Source: an uncultured Bacillaceae bacterium (GTDB lineage: Bacteria; Bacillota; Bacilli; Bacillales; Bacillaceae_L). Taken from it: a DNA stretch of 64,000 bases. The notes under the pieces are model-generated. The model was not told where the DNA came from. It made no database searches and worked only from the letters and a program-made list of their open reading frames with translations. The stretch lies in contig CANMHG010000001.1 in NCBI GenBank assembly GCA_947497585.1, positions 248,001 to 312,000 of the forward strand. The letters are read 5' to 3'. Shown one piece after another: positions 1 to 8,990 of this stretch (within the stretch, counting starts at the first letter, position 1; each line of letters begins with the position of its first letter). A program made the translations under genes and the position numbers.

Positions 1-282
1 CTCCTTAACTTTAAAGACCCAAGTTTAAATGAAGTAATGGGAGATATTTGGAGTGAAGGTGGCCTTGAGAATAGTCAGATAATTGATAAGGTGAAAATAG
101 GAGTAGTTGCAAAAAAGGGTAATATTGAAACAGTACCCCGAACAACCGGTTCAAGCTTTGTTCCTTCTAGGTTCTATGAGTATACCCTTCCAGTGTGGGA
201 AGAACCTACCTATCATGAACGATTAAAGCAGTCCTATTATATAATGCAGGACCTTTATAAAAGTATAGATTTCAAGGAGTGA
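1..282 (+). CDS. 3' end of an unidentified gene (partial)
   Basis: The frame is open from the first base of the window to a TGA at 280-282, so this is the last 93 codons of a gene starting upstream. I do not recognise the family. The visible tail is soluble, mixed in composition, and has no membrane segment or clear motif. Its stop overlaps the ribosome binding site (AAGGAG at 274-279) of the response regulator that follows, so the two are very likely one transcript. A role in the same signalling operon is only inference from position. Confidence 0.6.
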   Translation, partial: LLNFKDPSLNEVMGDIWSEGGLENSQIIDKVKIGVVAKKGNIETVPRTTGSSFVPSRFYEYTLPVWEEPTYHERLKQSYYIMQDLYKSIDFKE

Positions 283-287
283 GAAGA

Positions 288-659
288 GTGGCTAAATTAT
301 TATTAGCGGAGGACGAAGAAGTCCTTCGCATGCTCATTGTGGATACGCTTGAGGATGAGGGTTATGAAATCGATGAAGCATGTGATGGGCAAGAAGCTTA
401 TCAATTCATAAGTGAGAATGAGTATGATCTCATTATTCTAGATTTTATGATGCCTGTGATGACTGGACTGGAAGTGATAGAAAAAATAAGAGTCATGCCT
501 AACAAACAGGACGTTAAGGTAATGATGCTCTCAGCTAAGAATCAGCAGTCAGACCAAGAACAAGTCTTAAATGCAGGTGCAAACTATTTTATGTCCAAGC
601 CATTCAGTCCTTTAGAGCTAGTAAAGAGAGTTGAGGAGATACTTAGTGAAGGAAAATAA
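288..659 (+). CDS. Stand-alone response regulator receiver (CheY/Spo0F-like)
   Basis: A 123-residue receiver domain with no output domain. The acidic pair E8/D9, phospho-acceptor D52 (in LDFMMP), the conserved Ser/Thr region (MLSAKN) and the conserved Lys in SKPFSP are all present. I chose GTG at 288 because AAGGAG sits 8 bases upstream; an in-frame GTG at 279 overlaps that site. The 3' end overlaps the start of the hybrid kinase at 646, which indicates translational coupling. It probably takes phosphate from, or passes it to, that kinase in a phosphorelay; that is inferred from adjacency. Confidence 0.85.
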   Translation: MAKLLLAEDEEVLRMLIVDTLEDEGYEIDEACDGQEAYQFISENEYDLIILDFMMPVMTGLEVIEKIRVMPNKQDVKVMMLSAKNQQSDQEQVLNAGANYFMSKPFSPLELVKRVEEILSEGK

Positions 660-3534
660 AGTAAATAAGTACTTTAGGAAAAGTTTGGCTAGGAAGTTTT
701 TTCTGTTAATGAGTATCTTCTTTATCATTTCTTTTATAAGTGCAACCTTTTTCCTCTGGTATCAGAACCATTTATCAGAAGTCTACCTCGAAAGAAACAA
801 GATAATAGAGAAAAAAGAAAGAACAGCACAACGGCTAGACCAAGCTTTTAATCGCGCATTCTTCGAAATGAGAGGTTATATAGCTTTTGAAAAAACGTTG
901 ATGAAGGATACTGCTCTTAGACAGAGAGAGGTTATTAATGGTCTTATTTCAGATCTTGAGAAGTTAATCGAAACAAATGAAGATATTCTATTTTATAATG
1001 CCGTTGTTGAATTCGAAAAGTATTACTTCGAAGAATCAGTACCAATTGTATTAGATTATCTTAAAGATGGAGATTTAGAAGCCATCACGACCTATGCTAG
1101 CGCTGGGGTAACGGCAAGAGTAAATGAATTTCAAACTAGACTTACAAATTATCGATTAGCACAAGATGACAATGTAGAGGTTAACTTTAAAGAGCTAAAT
1201 AATCGTATTAATGACAGCCAATTTGCCTTCATTTTATTTTTAGGAGCAATCCTTTTGATTTTGTTGATAGTAACTAGATTTATGGCCCTACAAATTGGCA
1301 AGCCATTAAGAGAATTAGCGATAGCAGCAGGAGATGTTGCGAACGGCAAAATGGTCAGCCTTTTAGGACAAACTCATCGTGATGACGAACTTGGGGCCTT
1401 ATCTCGATCATTCAATAAGATGGTTCAAAGCATTTATGAGAATGAGCAGGACTTAACAGCTCAAAATGAAGAATTGCATGCTCAGCAAGATGAATTGCAT
1501 AGTCAACAAATTGAGCTTCAACGAGCAATTTCAATTATGCAAAATCGTGAGTTAGAGCTTGAACGTAGAAATGAGCTAATTAATGGGATAGCAAACTCCC
1601 TTGATAAACAGCAAGTTCTACAAAGCATTGTTGAAAACATGTGTAAATTAATAGAAGCAGACTGTGGTGTAATTGCTCTCCTTCATTCAAAAGGTGACTA
1701 TGCTGGATATGGTATTTCCACAGAAAGAGTAAATCAGTTTATGAGTAACCTTGAAAATGGACAACTTAGCCGAATTATCCAAAAGAAAAAAGGATACTCA
1801 ATCAAACGGAGTTATATAGAAGAAGAACAAGGCTATCATACGCATAATTTCTATTGCTATGATCTCTATTTGCCTGTTGTATCATTCGCTAATGAAGTCG
1901 AAGCTGTTATGGTCTATACTCGTTATGGAAATGATTTTACAAAAGAAGAGATTGAGGAATTCGAAGCTTTAGCAAAACAAATCTCCATTTCACTTGAAAA
2001 TGTTAAGTTATTTGAACAAACTGAAGCAGATAGACTATTAACACAAGACATCTTAAATACGTTACATGAAGGCATTCTACTAGTAGATCAAAATGGAAAA
2101 GTGCTGCAGGTAAACGATCAAGTTTGCCAATTGCTAGAGTGCAAGGATCCAGTAACTTTGATCAATGCGCCTTTCTCAAACTGGACAAAAGACTTTGAAA
2201 AAGTAGTCGAAAACAATAGGGAATTGCTAGACTTCTATCAGGATGCACTTATGAACAACAGTAGTAAAGAGCAATCGTTTATCTATCATATTAAAGAGCC
2301 AATGAAACGCGTTATACATGTGTATTGTGAACCATTATTTCGAAACAAGCAAAAAATTGGTACGGTTCTTGTTCATCGAGATATCACAAAAGAATTTGAA
2401 GTGGACCAGATGAAGTCCGAGTTTGTAAGTACCGTTAGTCATGAATTACGGACACCTTTGGCGAGTGTACTTGGTTTTACAGAGCTTCTTCTCCACAAAG
2501 AACTTAAGCCGGAACGACAGAAAAAATACCTAACAACAATCTATCAAGAAGCCAAGAGGTTAACCGCCTTAATTAATGATTTCCTTGATGTTCAACGTAT
2601 GGAAGCAGGAAAGCAATCGTACGAAAAAAAGTATGAGGATATCATTCCAATTATCAAAGGTGTAATAGAAACAAACCAGGTAAATTCTAAAGAACATTCA
2701 ATAAAACTCATTAATAATGCAAGCGAAACAATTATCTTATGTGATAAAGATAAAATATCACAAGTCTTTAATAATTTGATTAGCAATGCTATTAAGTACT
2801 CACCAGATGGTGGAGATGTCATCCTTACTGTATTTGAGGAGGATGAGTATTTAAAAGTGGATATTCGTGATCAAGGACTAGGTATCCCAACTGATGCGAT
2901 TCCGAATCTTTTCCAGAAGTTCTATCGAATTGATAATTCTGATCGAAGAAAAATAGGTGGAACTGGATTAGGATTAGCTATTGTTAAGGAAATTGTTGAA
3001 GCACATGAAGGATATGTGGGGGTAAGGTCAAGTCTAAAAGAAGGTAGCACCTTTACGATTACATTCCCACAAATTAAAGGACATCAATCTGCTACGTCTG
3101 AACCTTCCTTAGCAAAATCATTAAAACATGCAGATGTTGTCATTGTGGAAGACGATATGAATCTTGCTTCTTTATTGTCAGCAGAGTTGAAAGAAAGTGG
3201 ACTACATGTTAAGCATTATAAAGAAGGTAAGGAAGCGCTAATCGGGATAAAGGGTCATCCACCTGATGCAATTGTTCTTGACATAATGTTAGCAGAAAAA
3301 GGAATGGATGGCTGGGATATTATTCGAGAGTTGAAAAGTGATACAAAGTTATCTTCTATACCGGTTTTCATCTCTTCAGCACTTGAGGAAAAGGAAAAAG
3401 GGGTTGCTCTTGGTGCAAATGATTATTTAATAAAACCTTATTCCCCTAGTAAGTTAACCAATACGATTTTGCAAACATTACTCCAAAAAGACCGAACTGG
3501 GGAAATTCATATACCAAAACCAGAAAAAGACTAA
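646..3534 (+). CDS. Membrane hybrid sensor histidine kinase (HAMP-GAF-PAS-HisKA-HATPase-REC)
   Basis: About 962 residues. A first membrane segment lies near residues 15-37, then an external region of about 150 residues, a second membrane segment near 195-217, HAMP, a Gln/Glu-rich coiled coil (about 270-320), GAF (about 320-455) and PAS (about 470-585). The HisKA motif is SHELRTPL. The HATPase has the N box (NLISNAIKYSP), DQGLGIP and GGTGLGL. A C-terminal receiver has LDIML and a conserved KPYSP lysine. The start is GTG 646 with GAGGAG 7 bases upstream; TTG 631 is a weaker option. It overlaps the response regulator gene by 14 bases. The internal receiver plus the separate receiver suggest a multistep relay. 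The stimulus is unknown. Confidence 0.88.
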   Translation: MKENKVNKYFRKSLARKFFLLMSIFFIISFISATFFLWYQNHLSEVYLERNKIIEKKERTAQRLDQAFNRAFFEMRGYIAFEKTLMKDTALRQREVINGLISDLEKLIETNEDILFYNAVVEFEKYYFEESVPIVLDYLKDGDLEAITTYASAGVTARVNEFQTRLTNYRLAQDDNVEVNFKELNNRINDSQFAFILFLGAILLILLIVTRFMALQIGKPLRELAIAAGDVANGKMVSLLGQTHRDDELGALSRSFNKMVQSIYENEQDLTAQNEELHAQQDELHSQQIELQRAISIMQNRELELERRNELINGIANSLDKQQVLQSIVENMCKLIEADCGVIALLHSKGDYAGYGISTERVNQFMSNLENGQLSRIIQKKKGYSIKRSYIEEEQGYHTHNFYCYDLYLPVVSFANEVEAVMVYTRYGNDFTKEEIEEFEALAKQISISLENVKLFEQTEADRLLTQDILNTLHEGILLVDQNGKVLQVNDQVCQLLECKDPVTLINAPFSNWTKDFEKVVENNRELLDFYQDALMNNSSKEQSFIYHIKEPMKRVIHVYCEPLFRNKQKIGTVLVHRDITKEFEVDQMKSEFVSTVSHELRTPLASVLGFTELLLHKELKPERQKKYLTTIYQEAKRLTALINDFLDVQRMEAGKQSYEKKYEDIIPIIKGVIETNQVNSKEHSIKLINNASETIILCDKDKISQVFNNLISNAIKYSPDGGDVILTVFEEDEYLKVDIRDQGLGIPTDAIPNLFQKFYRIDNSDRRKIGGTGLGLAIVKEIVEAHEGYVGVRSSLKEGSTFTITFPQIKGHQSATSEPSLAKSLKHADVVIVEDDMNLASLLSAELKESGLHVKHYKEGKEALIGIKGHPPDAIVLDIMLAEKGMDGWDIIRELKSDTKLSSIPVFISSALEEKEKGVALGANDYLIKPYSPSKLTNTILQTLLQKDRTGEIHIPKPEKD

Positions 3535-3572
3535 AAAAAGCAGATAAGGTTCGTGCACCTTATCTGCTTTTT
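3533..3572. terminator. Bidirectional rho-independent terminator
   Basis: A 12-bp stem (AGCAGATAAGGT with its complement) has a 6-base loop, with A-run and T-run flanks. It sits between the hybrid kinase and the convergent ykyB and works in both directions. Confidence 0.85.
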
Positions 3573-3581
3573 AAATCAATT

Positions 3582-4052
3582 TTAAAAGTAACTTTCACCA
3601 AGCTTTTTAAACATAGGTTTTGAGAATTTTCTCTTATCTTGTTTGTTATTAAGAGGAGATTCCTCCCTAATCCCTACATATTGCTGTAAAAGATTTTTCG
3701 CTTGCTGGAGTGATAGATGTGTTTTGGGGTTTCGATAGGATTGATTTAGGGTTCCAAGGTGTGGTAACTCATCGAAGTCCTTTTTTGATGGAGGCATATG
3801 AAAATAATAGTCTCCTGCTGAAACTAAAACATCAGATTGTTGCTGACTGTTTTTCGGATTTCTTGAAAAATGTAATCCCTCTCTTTTAGCTTTACCTTCA
3901 ACTAAAAGCTTTTCTAATGCCTTCCGCTTTAAGAGATAGAGATATTTAGGATTAGTCGCAGTTTTCGCATGTCGATTGACAATGAAGATTGCCTTTGCGA
4001 GGTTTTGAACAGTTGGTGATAATGGAGTATGGTTTTCTTCGTTATTCATCAT
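3582..4052 (-). CDS. ykyB: YkyB family conserved hypothetical protein
   Basis: A basic soluble protein of 156 residues, matching recalled B. subtilis YkyB in length and in features such as an AIFIVNRHAKTA-like segment near residues 20-35. It has no signal peptide or membrane segment and its function is unknown. In B. subtilis it lies next to ykuC, ykuD and ykuE. Here ykuE is about 4 kb away, with two c-di-GMP genes in between. The start (ATG at 4052) is followed by a second ATG and preceded by a good AGGAGAG site. Confidence 0.85.
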   Translation of the reverse strand: MMNNEENHTPLSPTVQNLAKAIFIVNRHAKTATNPKYLYLLKRKALEKLLVEGKAKREGLHFSRNPKNSQQQSDVLVSAGDYYFHMPPSKKDFDELPHLGTLNQSYRNPKTHLSLQQAKNLLQQYVGIREESPLNNKQDKRKFSKPMFKKLGESYF

Positions 4053-4110
4053 TTCTCTCCTTTCTATATACCATTATACTGACATTTTCGACTTTTGCAA
4101 ATTAGTGTTG

Positions 4111-4142
4111 AAAAAGAGCAACTAGTTAACTAGTCGCTCTTT
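4111..4142 (-). terminator. Terminator of the HD-GYP gene
   Basis: A 10-bp stem (GAGCAACTAG paired with CTAGTCGCTC, one mismatch) is followed in minus orientation by a T-run. The stem overlaps the last codons and stop of the HD-GYP gene. Confidence 0.7.
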
Positions 4143-5637
4143 CATTCTTTTTATGCTCTGTATCCAGAATGTTAATAAAAATATCTATAAAATGGGGGTC
4201 CCACTGTGAACCCTTTCCTTCTTCTAGTATTTGTAGAGCCTTTGAAATCGGCATTCCTTTACGATAAGGTCTATCTGAAGTCATCGCATCAAATGCATCG
4301 GCAACAGCCATTATTCTTCCGAAAACAGGGATTTCTTCACCTTTTAGTTTATCTGGGTATCCTTTACCATCCATTCGTTCATGGTGATGTCTTACTCCAG
4401 GTATTAAAGGGGCAATAGCTTCACTTGGTTGTATTTGAGAAAGGATTGAAGCCCCAATAACAGGATGTTTTTTTATTTCATCAAATTCCTCTTCTGTTAA
4501 TCTTCCATCCTTTAATAGTACGTTATCTCTAACTCCAATTTTCCCAATATCATGTAGTAGGGCTGATTTCTTTAGCAAATCGATTTCCTCTTCAGAAAAA
4601 TTTGCTTGTTTTGCAATTTTAACAGAGTATTCTGCAACTCTAATGGAGTGTCCGGCAGTGTAGGGGTCCCTTGCGTCAAGTGTCATTGCAAATGTTGAAT
4701 AAAAGCTATTCATTAATTGTTGGTTCATTCTTTCTCTATCGCGTAGACCATCTACCATCATGTTAAACCCTGATATAACGCGTGAAAATTCATCAGAATA
4801 ACTATCCTCTGCAATCGTATATCTTCCTTGTTCAATCATTTTCATATTTTGTTGAAGTTGCTCGATTGGTTGAGAAATATCTTTATACAATAGATAAGCT
4901 CCATAAATGGCTGATAAGATAGCAATAAAAAGAACAACAATAGCCCAGCTCCAGTAATCAGAAAACTGTGCTATATCAAACTCTTGAAGTCTGATTTGGG
5001 ATGCTAAGCTGAATAATAAGAGAGGAAAAACCCCAATAAATAAGGAACTAAATAAAAACTTTTGTTGGATTGAAACAAGTACCTTTCCGTGTAGTGAAAT
5101 ATCCTCACTATAGAGTGAGGCTGCTTTGTTTCTTAAGTAGTCCAAGATTGGTTGTATTGCTTTTGTTGTTAAAAAGAATTCAATTAACCCATGCATGGCA
5201 GCTACTAAAATAGCACCAGCGATTGCTAGTAGAATATAACGGTATGGAAAAGAGATAAGCCCAAAATATATTAAAACAAAAGTTATACTAACAGCAGGGA
5301 TAGTTAACCCAAATAGATGTGGTCCGAATATTCTTCTAAGGGTTAAAATTGGAAACCGGTGAGTCTGGATATAGGCCCTTTCAATGTCTTCAAGTGATGG
5401 TAGATCTTGATTGAACGCTATTTGAATTGGATGTGTATGTCTGCGAAAAACAATTAACTCTGCTATGAACATAATTACTATCGATGTGAACAAAGTAACT
5501 AAAAGATAAATGGTTTCAGAGGTTGAAAGCGAGAGGGTAGAAAATATAAATATACCACCTACACCAACAACAGCAATAAAGGAACCTAAACAATAGTTAA
5601 TTAAGGTACGTTTAATAAAATTTTGATAAATAGTCAT
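4126..5637 (-). CDS. Membrane-bound HD-GYP domain phosphodiesterase (c-di-GMP hydrolase)
   Basis: 503 residues. Four membrane segments lie in the first 160 residues, two more near 195-215 and 230-253, then a HAMP-like linker and an HD-GYP domain (about 310-495). The metal and signature motifs LLHDIGKIG, HHERMDGKGYP and DAFDAMTSDRPYR are intact, so hydrolysis of c-di-GMP is expected. It faces away from the divergent GGDEF-EAL gene at 5881. B. subtilis has ykuC and ykuD in this interval, so this looks like a lineage-specific replacement. The input to the six-helix membrane region is unknown. Confidence 0.88.
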   Translation of the reverse strand: MTIYQNFIKRTLINYCLGSFIAVVGVGGIFIFSTLSLSTSETIYLLVTLFTSIVIMFIAELIVFRRHTHPIQIAFNQDLPSLEDIERAYIQTHRFPILTLRRIFGPHLFGLTIPAVSITFVLIYFGLISFPYRYILLAIAGAILVAAMHGLIEFFLTTKAIQPILDYLRNKAASLYSEDISLHGKVLVSIQQKFLFSSLFIGVFPLLLFSLASQIRLQEFDIAQFSDYWSWAIVVLFIAILSAIYGAYLLYKDISQPIEQLQQNMKMIEQGRYTIAEDSYSDEFSRVISGFNMMVDGLRDRERMNQQLMNSFYSTFAMTLDARDPYTAGHSIRVAEYSVKIAKQANFSEEEIDLLKKSALLHDIGKIGVRDNVLLKDGRLTEEEFDEIKKHPVIGASILSQIQPSEAIAPLIPGVRHHHERMDGKGYPDKLKGEEIPVFGRIMAVADAFDAMTSDRPYRKGMPISKALQILEEGKGSQWDPHFIDIFINILDTEHKKNERATS

Positions 5638-5880
5638 AGTTAAACCTCACACTTTTAAGTAATCTCTATTATACACAAAAATTAGATAGTGTAATGACTA
5701 ACTTACTTTTAACAGTTGATAAAACTAAATTTTAACCTTGAAGAGCTTTGTCATAATATGTAGAATAATATATACATACAATATGTTTTGTAAGGTAATT
5801 TTACTAGTACTAACTTTAAGGAAAATATTTTATAGATAATTCATAATAATGAAGCTCTATGATTGTAGAGGATTGGTAAA
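5638..5880. promoter_or_regulatory. Divergent intergenic region between HD-GYP and GGDEF-EAL genes
   Basis: This 243-base AT-rich gap must carry promoters for two divergent genes of c-di-GMP metabolism. I could not pick a convincing -35/-10 pair on either strand, so no specific site is claimed. Confidence 0.4.
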
Positions 5881-7983
5881 GTGGAAAAGCGCAAAGGGTC
5901 TATCGGCAGAAATTTAAAGAGCATCATGAATAATGAGAAAATGGAGAATGATATATTTCAAATCATTCTAAAATATATTGAAGATCTTATCTATATCATG
6001 AAAGTAGACAATAACAATACTTTTAGATATCTATATGCAAATGAAAATGCATTAAAACAAGCAATGCTAATCCCCGATTACATTGGTAAAACGTTTCACG
6101 AAATCCTTCCAGAACGTATAGCCGTTCATCTTCAAGACCAATATGAAGGAGTAATTAGTTCCAGATCTGTATTTTCCTTTCAGGATCTGGTTACCCTTCC
6201 AAACGGAAGGGACGTGTACAGTGAGTCAATACTTACTCCTATTTTTGATGAAGAAAACGTCATTCGGTATGTTGTTAGTATAACGAGGGATATAACCAAT
6301 CGTGTAAATGAAAATAAAAAACTTATTGAGAGCACTGAAAGGTATAAATCACTAGTTGATCATAATATGGATGCAGTCATGTCTCTAGATTTAAAGGGGA
6401 ACATTCTTCATGCAAATCCATCAACGGAAAATATTTTTGGGAATTATGAAGAGCCTTTAAATGATAAATCGATTTTTAACTTAATAGATGATAGTGACGT
6501 TGACAACTTTCGAGATATTTTCCAAGAAACATTAAACGGGAAACCAAGTGAGTTAATGGAATGTAAGATAAAGCATAGAGAAAATAGAAACATATTCGTT
6601 CATGTGAAAACAGTACCAATCATTGTCAGTGGAGAGGTTAGTGGCATTTTCGCAATTGTAAAAGATATTACCGAACAGATTAACTATCAGCAAATGATGA
6701 AACACATGGCTTTTTTTGACCAACTAACTGGTTTACCAAATCGAAGTTCATTAAAGGAAGACTTAACGAATATTGTTTTAAAAGCCAATCAAATAAAGCA
6801 ACATTTCGCCATTATGTACTTAGATTTAGACAGGTTTAAGTTCCTAAATGATACTTTAGGACATAATGTTGGTGATGAAGTTCTCATTCAAGTTGCGAAT
6901 CGTTTAAAAAGTATAGACGTAAAAGGTTACACTATATATCGTCAAGGTGGAGACGAATTTATTGTTCTCTTAGAGAATTCAACAGTTGAAAAATCTAGCC
7001 TTCTAGCAGATATGATATTAGAAGTATTTAAAATGCCGTTTACATTTTCTCAGCAGGAATATTTCATGACTACTAGTATTGGAATTAGTTGTTTCCCTAA
7101 TGATGGAATAGATGGAGAGACCTTAATAAAAAATGCTGATACTGCTCTTTATCAAGTTAAGGAACGTGGAAAAGGCCATTATCAATATTATCGTAAGGAT
7201 ATGAAAAAGGGTACCTCTCAAACCATGCTACTGGAGACGGGTCTTAGAAAGTCGATAGAACGTGATGAATTAGTTCTTTTGTATCAACCTCAGATTGACT
7301 TACTAACAGGTGAAACTACAAGCTTTGAAGCGCTTATTAGGTGGAATCACCCAGAGCGTGGTTTTATTTCTCCAGGAGAATTCATCCCACTAGCCGAAGA
7401 AACTGGTCTTATCATTCCGATAGGAGAATGGGTTATAGAAAAGGTTTGTAACAAACTTAGAGATTGGAAAGAATCGGGGCATAGTAATATTTCAATCGCT
7501 GTCAATTTATCACCCAGACAGTTTCAACAGCCTGGATTGGTTAACTATATTGAGAGAAACATACTAACGAATAAGATTGATTCCAATAACCTTGAGTTTG
7601 AAATAACTGAGGGGGCTATACAGGATTCGAAGGAAGCCTTAAATACTTTAGCAGAACTGAAGAAACTTGGAGTGAAAGTAGCAGTAGATGATTTCGGAAC
7701 TGGATATTCTTCATTAAGCTACCTTAAATACTTTCCGATTGATACTTTGAAAATTGATCAATCTTTTGTTAGAGAGGTTTTACAGGATAAGAAAGATATG
7801 GCGATAACCACAACGATTATTCATCTTGCCCAAAGTCTAGGTTTATCTGTTGTTGCCGAAGGTGTGGAGGATGAGAAACAAGCAATTTTCTTCAAAAAGA
7901 TGAAATGTGATAAAGCACAAGGTTACTTTTTCAGTAGACCGATCAATGAGGAGTCCGTTGAGGCTCATTATTTAAAAAAATAA
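5881..7983 (+). CDS. PAS-PAS-GGDEF-EAL protein of c-di-GMP turnover
   Basis: 700 residues, cytosolic. Two PAS domains (about 30-145 and 155-265) precede GGDEF (about 275-440) and EAL (about 450-695). The GGDEF motif is intact (RQGGDEF, with DQLTGLPNR and DLDRFK upstream), so cyclase activity is possible. The EAL side keeps EALIRW, VNLSPRQ, EITEG, VDDFGTG, KIDQSF, AEGVE and QGY, so phosphodiesterase activity is also possible. The start is GTG 5881 with AGAGG 9 bases upstream; an in-frame ATG at 5929 is the alternative. The divergent HD-GYP neighbour suggests local control of one c-di-GMP pool. Confidence 0.9.
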   Translation: MEKRKGSIGRNLKSIMNNEKMENDIFQIILKYIEDLIYIMKVDNNNTFRYLYANENALKQAMLIPDYIGKTFHEILPERIAVHLQDQYEGVISSRSVFSFQDLVTLPNGRDVYSESILTPIFDEENVIRYVVSITRDITNRVNENKKLIESTERYKSLVDHNMDAVMSLDLKGNILHANPSTENIFGNYEEPLNDKSIFNLIDDSDVDNFRDIFQETLNGKPSELMECKIKHRENRNIFVHVKTVPIIVSGEVSGIFAIVKDITEQINYQQMMKHMAFFDQLTGLPNRSSLKEDLTNIVLKANQIKQHFAIMYLDLDRFKFLNDTLGHNVGDEVLIQVANRLKSIDVKGYTIYRQGGDEFIVLLENSTVEKSSLLADMILEVFKMPFTFSQQEYFMTTSIGISCFPNDGIDGETLIKNADTALYQVKERGKGHYQYYRKDMKKGTSQTMLLETGLRKSIERDELVLLYQPQIDLLTGETTSFEALIRWNHPERGFISPGEFIPLAEETGLIIPIGEWVIEKVCNKLRDWKESGHSNISIAVNLSPRQFQQPGLVNYIERNILTNKIDSNNLEFEITEGAIQDSKEALNTLAELKKLGVKVAVDDFGTGYSSLSYLKYFPIDTLKIDQSFVREVLQDKKDMAITTTIIHLAQSLGLSVVAEGVEDEKQAIFFKKMKCDKAQGYFFSRPINEESVEAHYLKK

Positions 7984-7987
7984 CTAT

Positions 7988-8022
7988 AAAAAGTCCACAC
8001 TACTCTTTAGTGTGGACTTTTT
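7988..8022. terminator. Bidirectional terminator
   Basis: A perfect stem AAGTCCACACTA with its complement has a 5-base loop, A-run and T-run flanks. It lies between the convergent GGDEF-EAL gene and ykuE. Confidence 0.9.
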
Positions 8023-8870
8023 AACGTGTAAACAGATATTTCTGGAATCGCTAAGAAGCGAAAAGGAAGACGAGTTGTTCCAAGTCCCTTATTAACGAAA
8101 AGTGTCAAATTCTCTATTGTATGAGTACCCTCATAATATTTACTTCCGAGTGGCGGAGTTACAAGAGGTCCTAGAAAAGGCAGTTGAATCTGGCCGCCAT
8201 GACTATGACCTGAAAGCTGGATATGTGCTCCATGATAGGCAGATTGTGGCGCAAGATCAGGCTCATGAACCAATAAAATGGTGAACATTGACTCCGGAGA
8301 AAAGGAAGCAAAAGTATGAGAATAATCAGGCCTACCTAACATTGCATCATCTAGTCCAGCTATCACAATGTTTCCTTCATCTTGGGAGATGACAGCAGAA
8401 CTGTTCTTTAATAGAGTGAAACCACCTTGCTGCATAATCTCTTTATAAATTTCTGTACCATATCCACCATGATCATGGTTCCCATAGATACAATACTTAC
8501 CTAGTGGAGCTTGAATCTTTGAGAGGATTGGTGGTATTTTTTCTGGGAAAAGGTATTTATTAGGTTCATCAAGAAGATCGCCGGTAAACAAAACGATATC
8601 AGGTTTGGTCTGATTTATTTTCTCGACAACTTCTTCTAATTGTTCGATTGTAAAAAAGGGACCAACATGGGTGTCACTAAATTGAACAATTTTCATAGAA
8701 TTGAAGGATCTAGGGATAAGAGGATGTTGAATTATATGCTTTGTAAGGTGTATCATTTTTGGTTCTATATACTTTGCATAATAATAACCGAAGGCTGACG
8801 CTAAAAATGCTCCAATAATAGAAGAAATGATACGTTTTAAAAAGAATCGACGTGAATAATTTTTTGCCAT
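8007..8870 (-). CDS. ykuE: YkuE, Tat-dependent metallophosphoesterase
   Basis: About 287 residues from ATG 8870. The N-terminus has a twin-arginine motif (SRRFFLK) followed by a hydrophobic stretch, so folded export by the Tat pathway is expected, as known for B. subtilis YkuE. The calcineurin-like metallophosphoesterase motifs are present in order: SDTHVG, FTGDLLDE, YGNHDHG, LVHEPD and LSGHSHGGQ. An in-frame ATG at 8894 would put eight residues before the motif; I prefer 8870, although neither start has a strong ribosome binding site. The physiological substrate at the cell wall is not known from sequence. Confidence 0.9.
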   Translation of the reverse strand: MAKNYSRRFFLKRIISSIIGAFLASAFGYYYAKYIEPKMIHLTKHIIQHPLIPRSFNSMKIVQFSDTHVGPFFTIEQLEEVVEKINQTKPDIVLFTGDLLDEPNKYLFPEKIPPILSKIQAPLGKYCIYGNHDHGGYGTEIYKEIMQQGGFTLLKNSSAVISQDEGNIVIAGLDDAMLGRPDYSHTFASFSPESMFTILLVHEPDLAPQSAYHGAHIQLSGHSHGGQIQLPFLGPLVTPPLGSKYYEGTHTIENLTLFVNKGLGTTRLPFRFLAIPEISVYTLKSPH

Positions 8871-8990
8871 ATTTATTAAACAATCCTGTCTCATTATTTT
8901 TATTAATACATTATATCATTTCTCATTAGCTAAATCTCTTTATTGAATAAACATAAGGCCTAAGCCATATGGCTAGACCTATGTTATATC

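Noticed and set aside
8945..8990. Terminator after the kinase-STAS gene
   Set aside because: AGGCCTAAGCC/GGCTAGACCT forms a mismatched stem with only a weak T-rich tail, so I left it out of the list.
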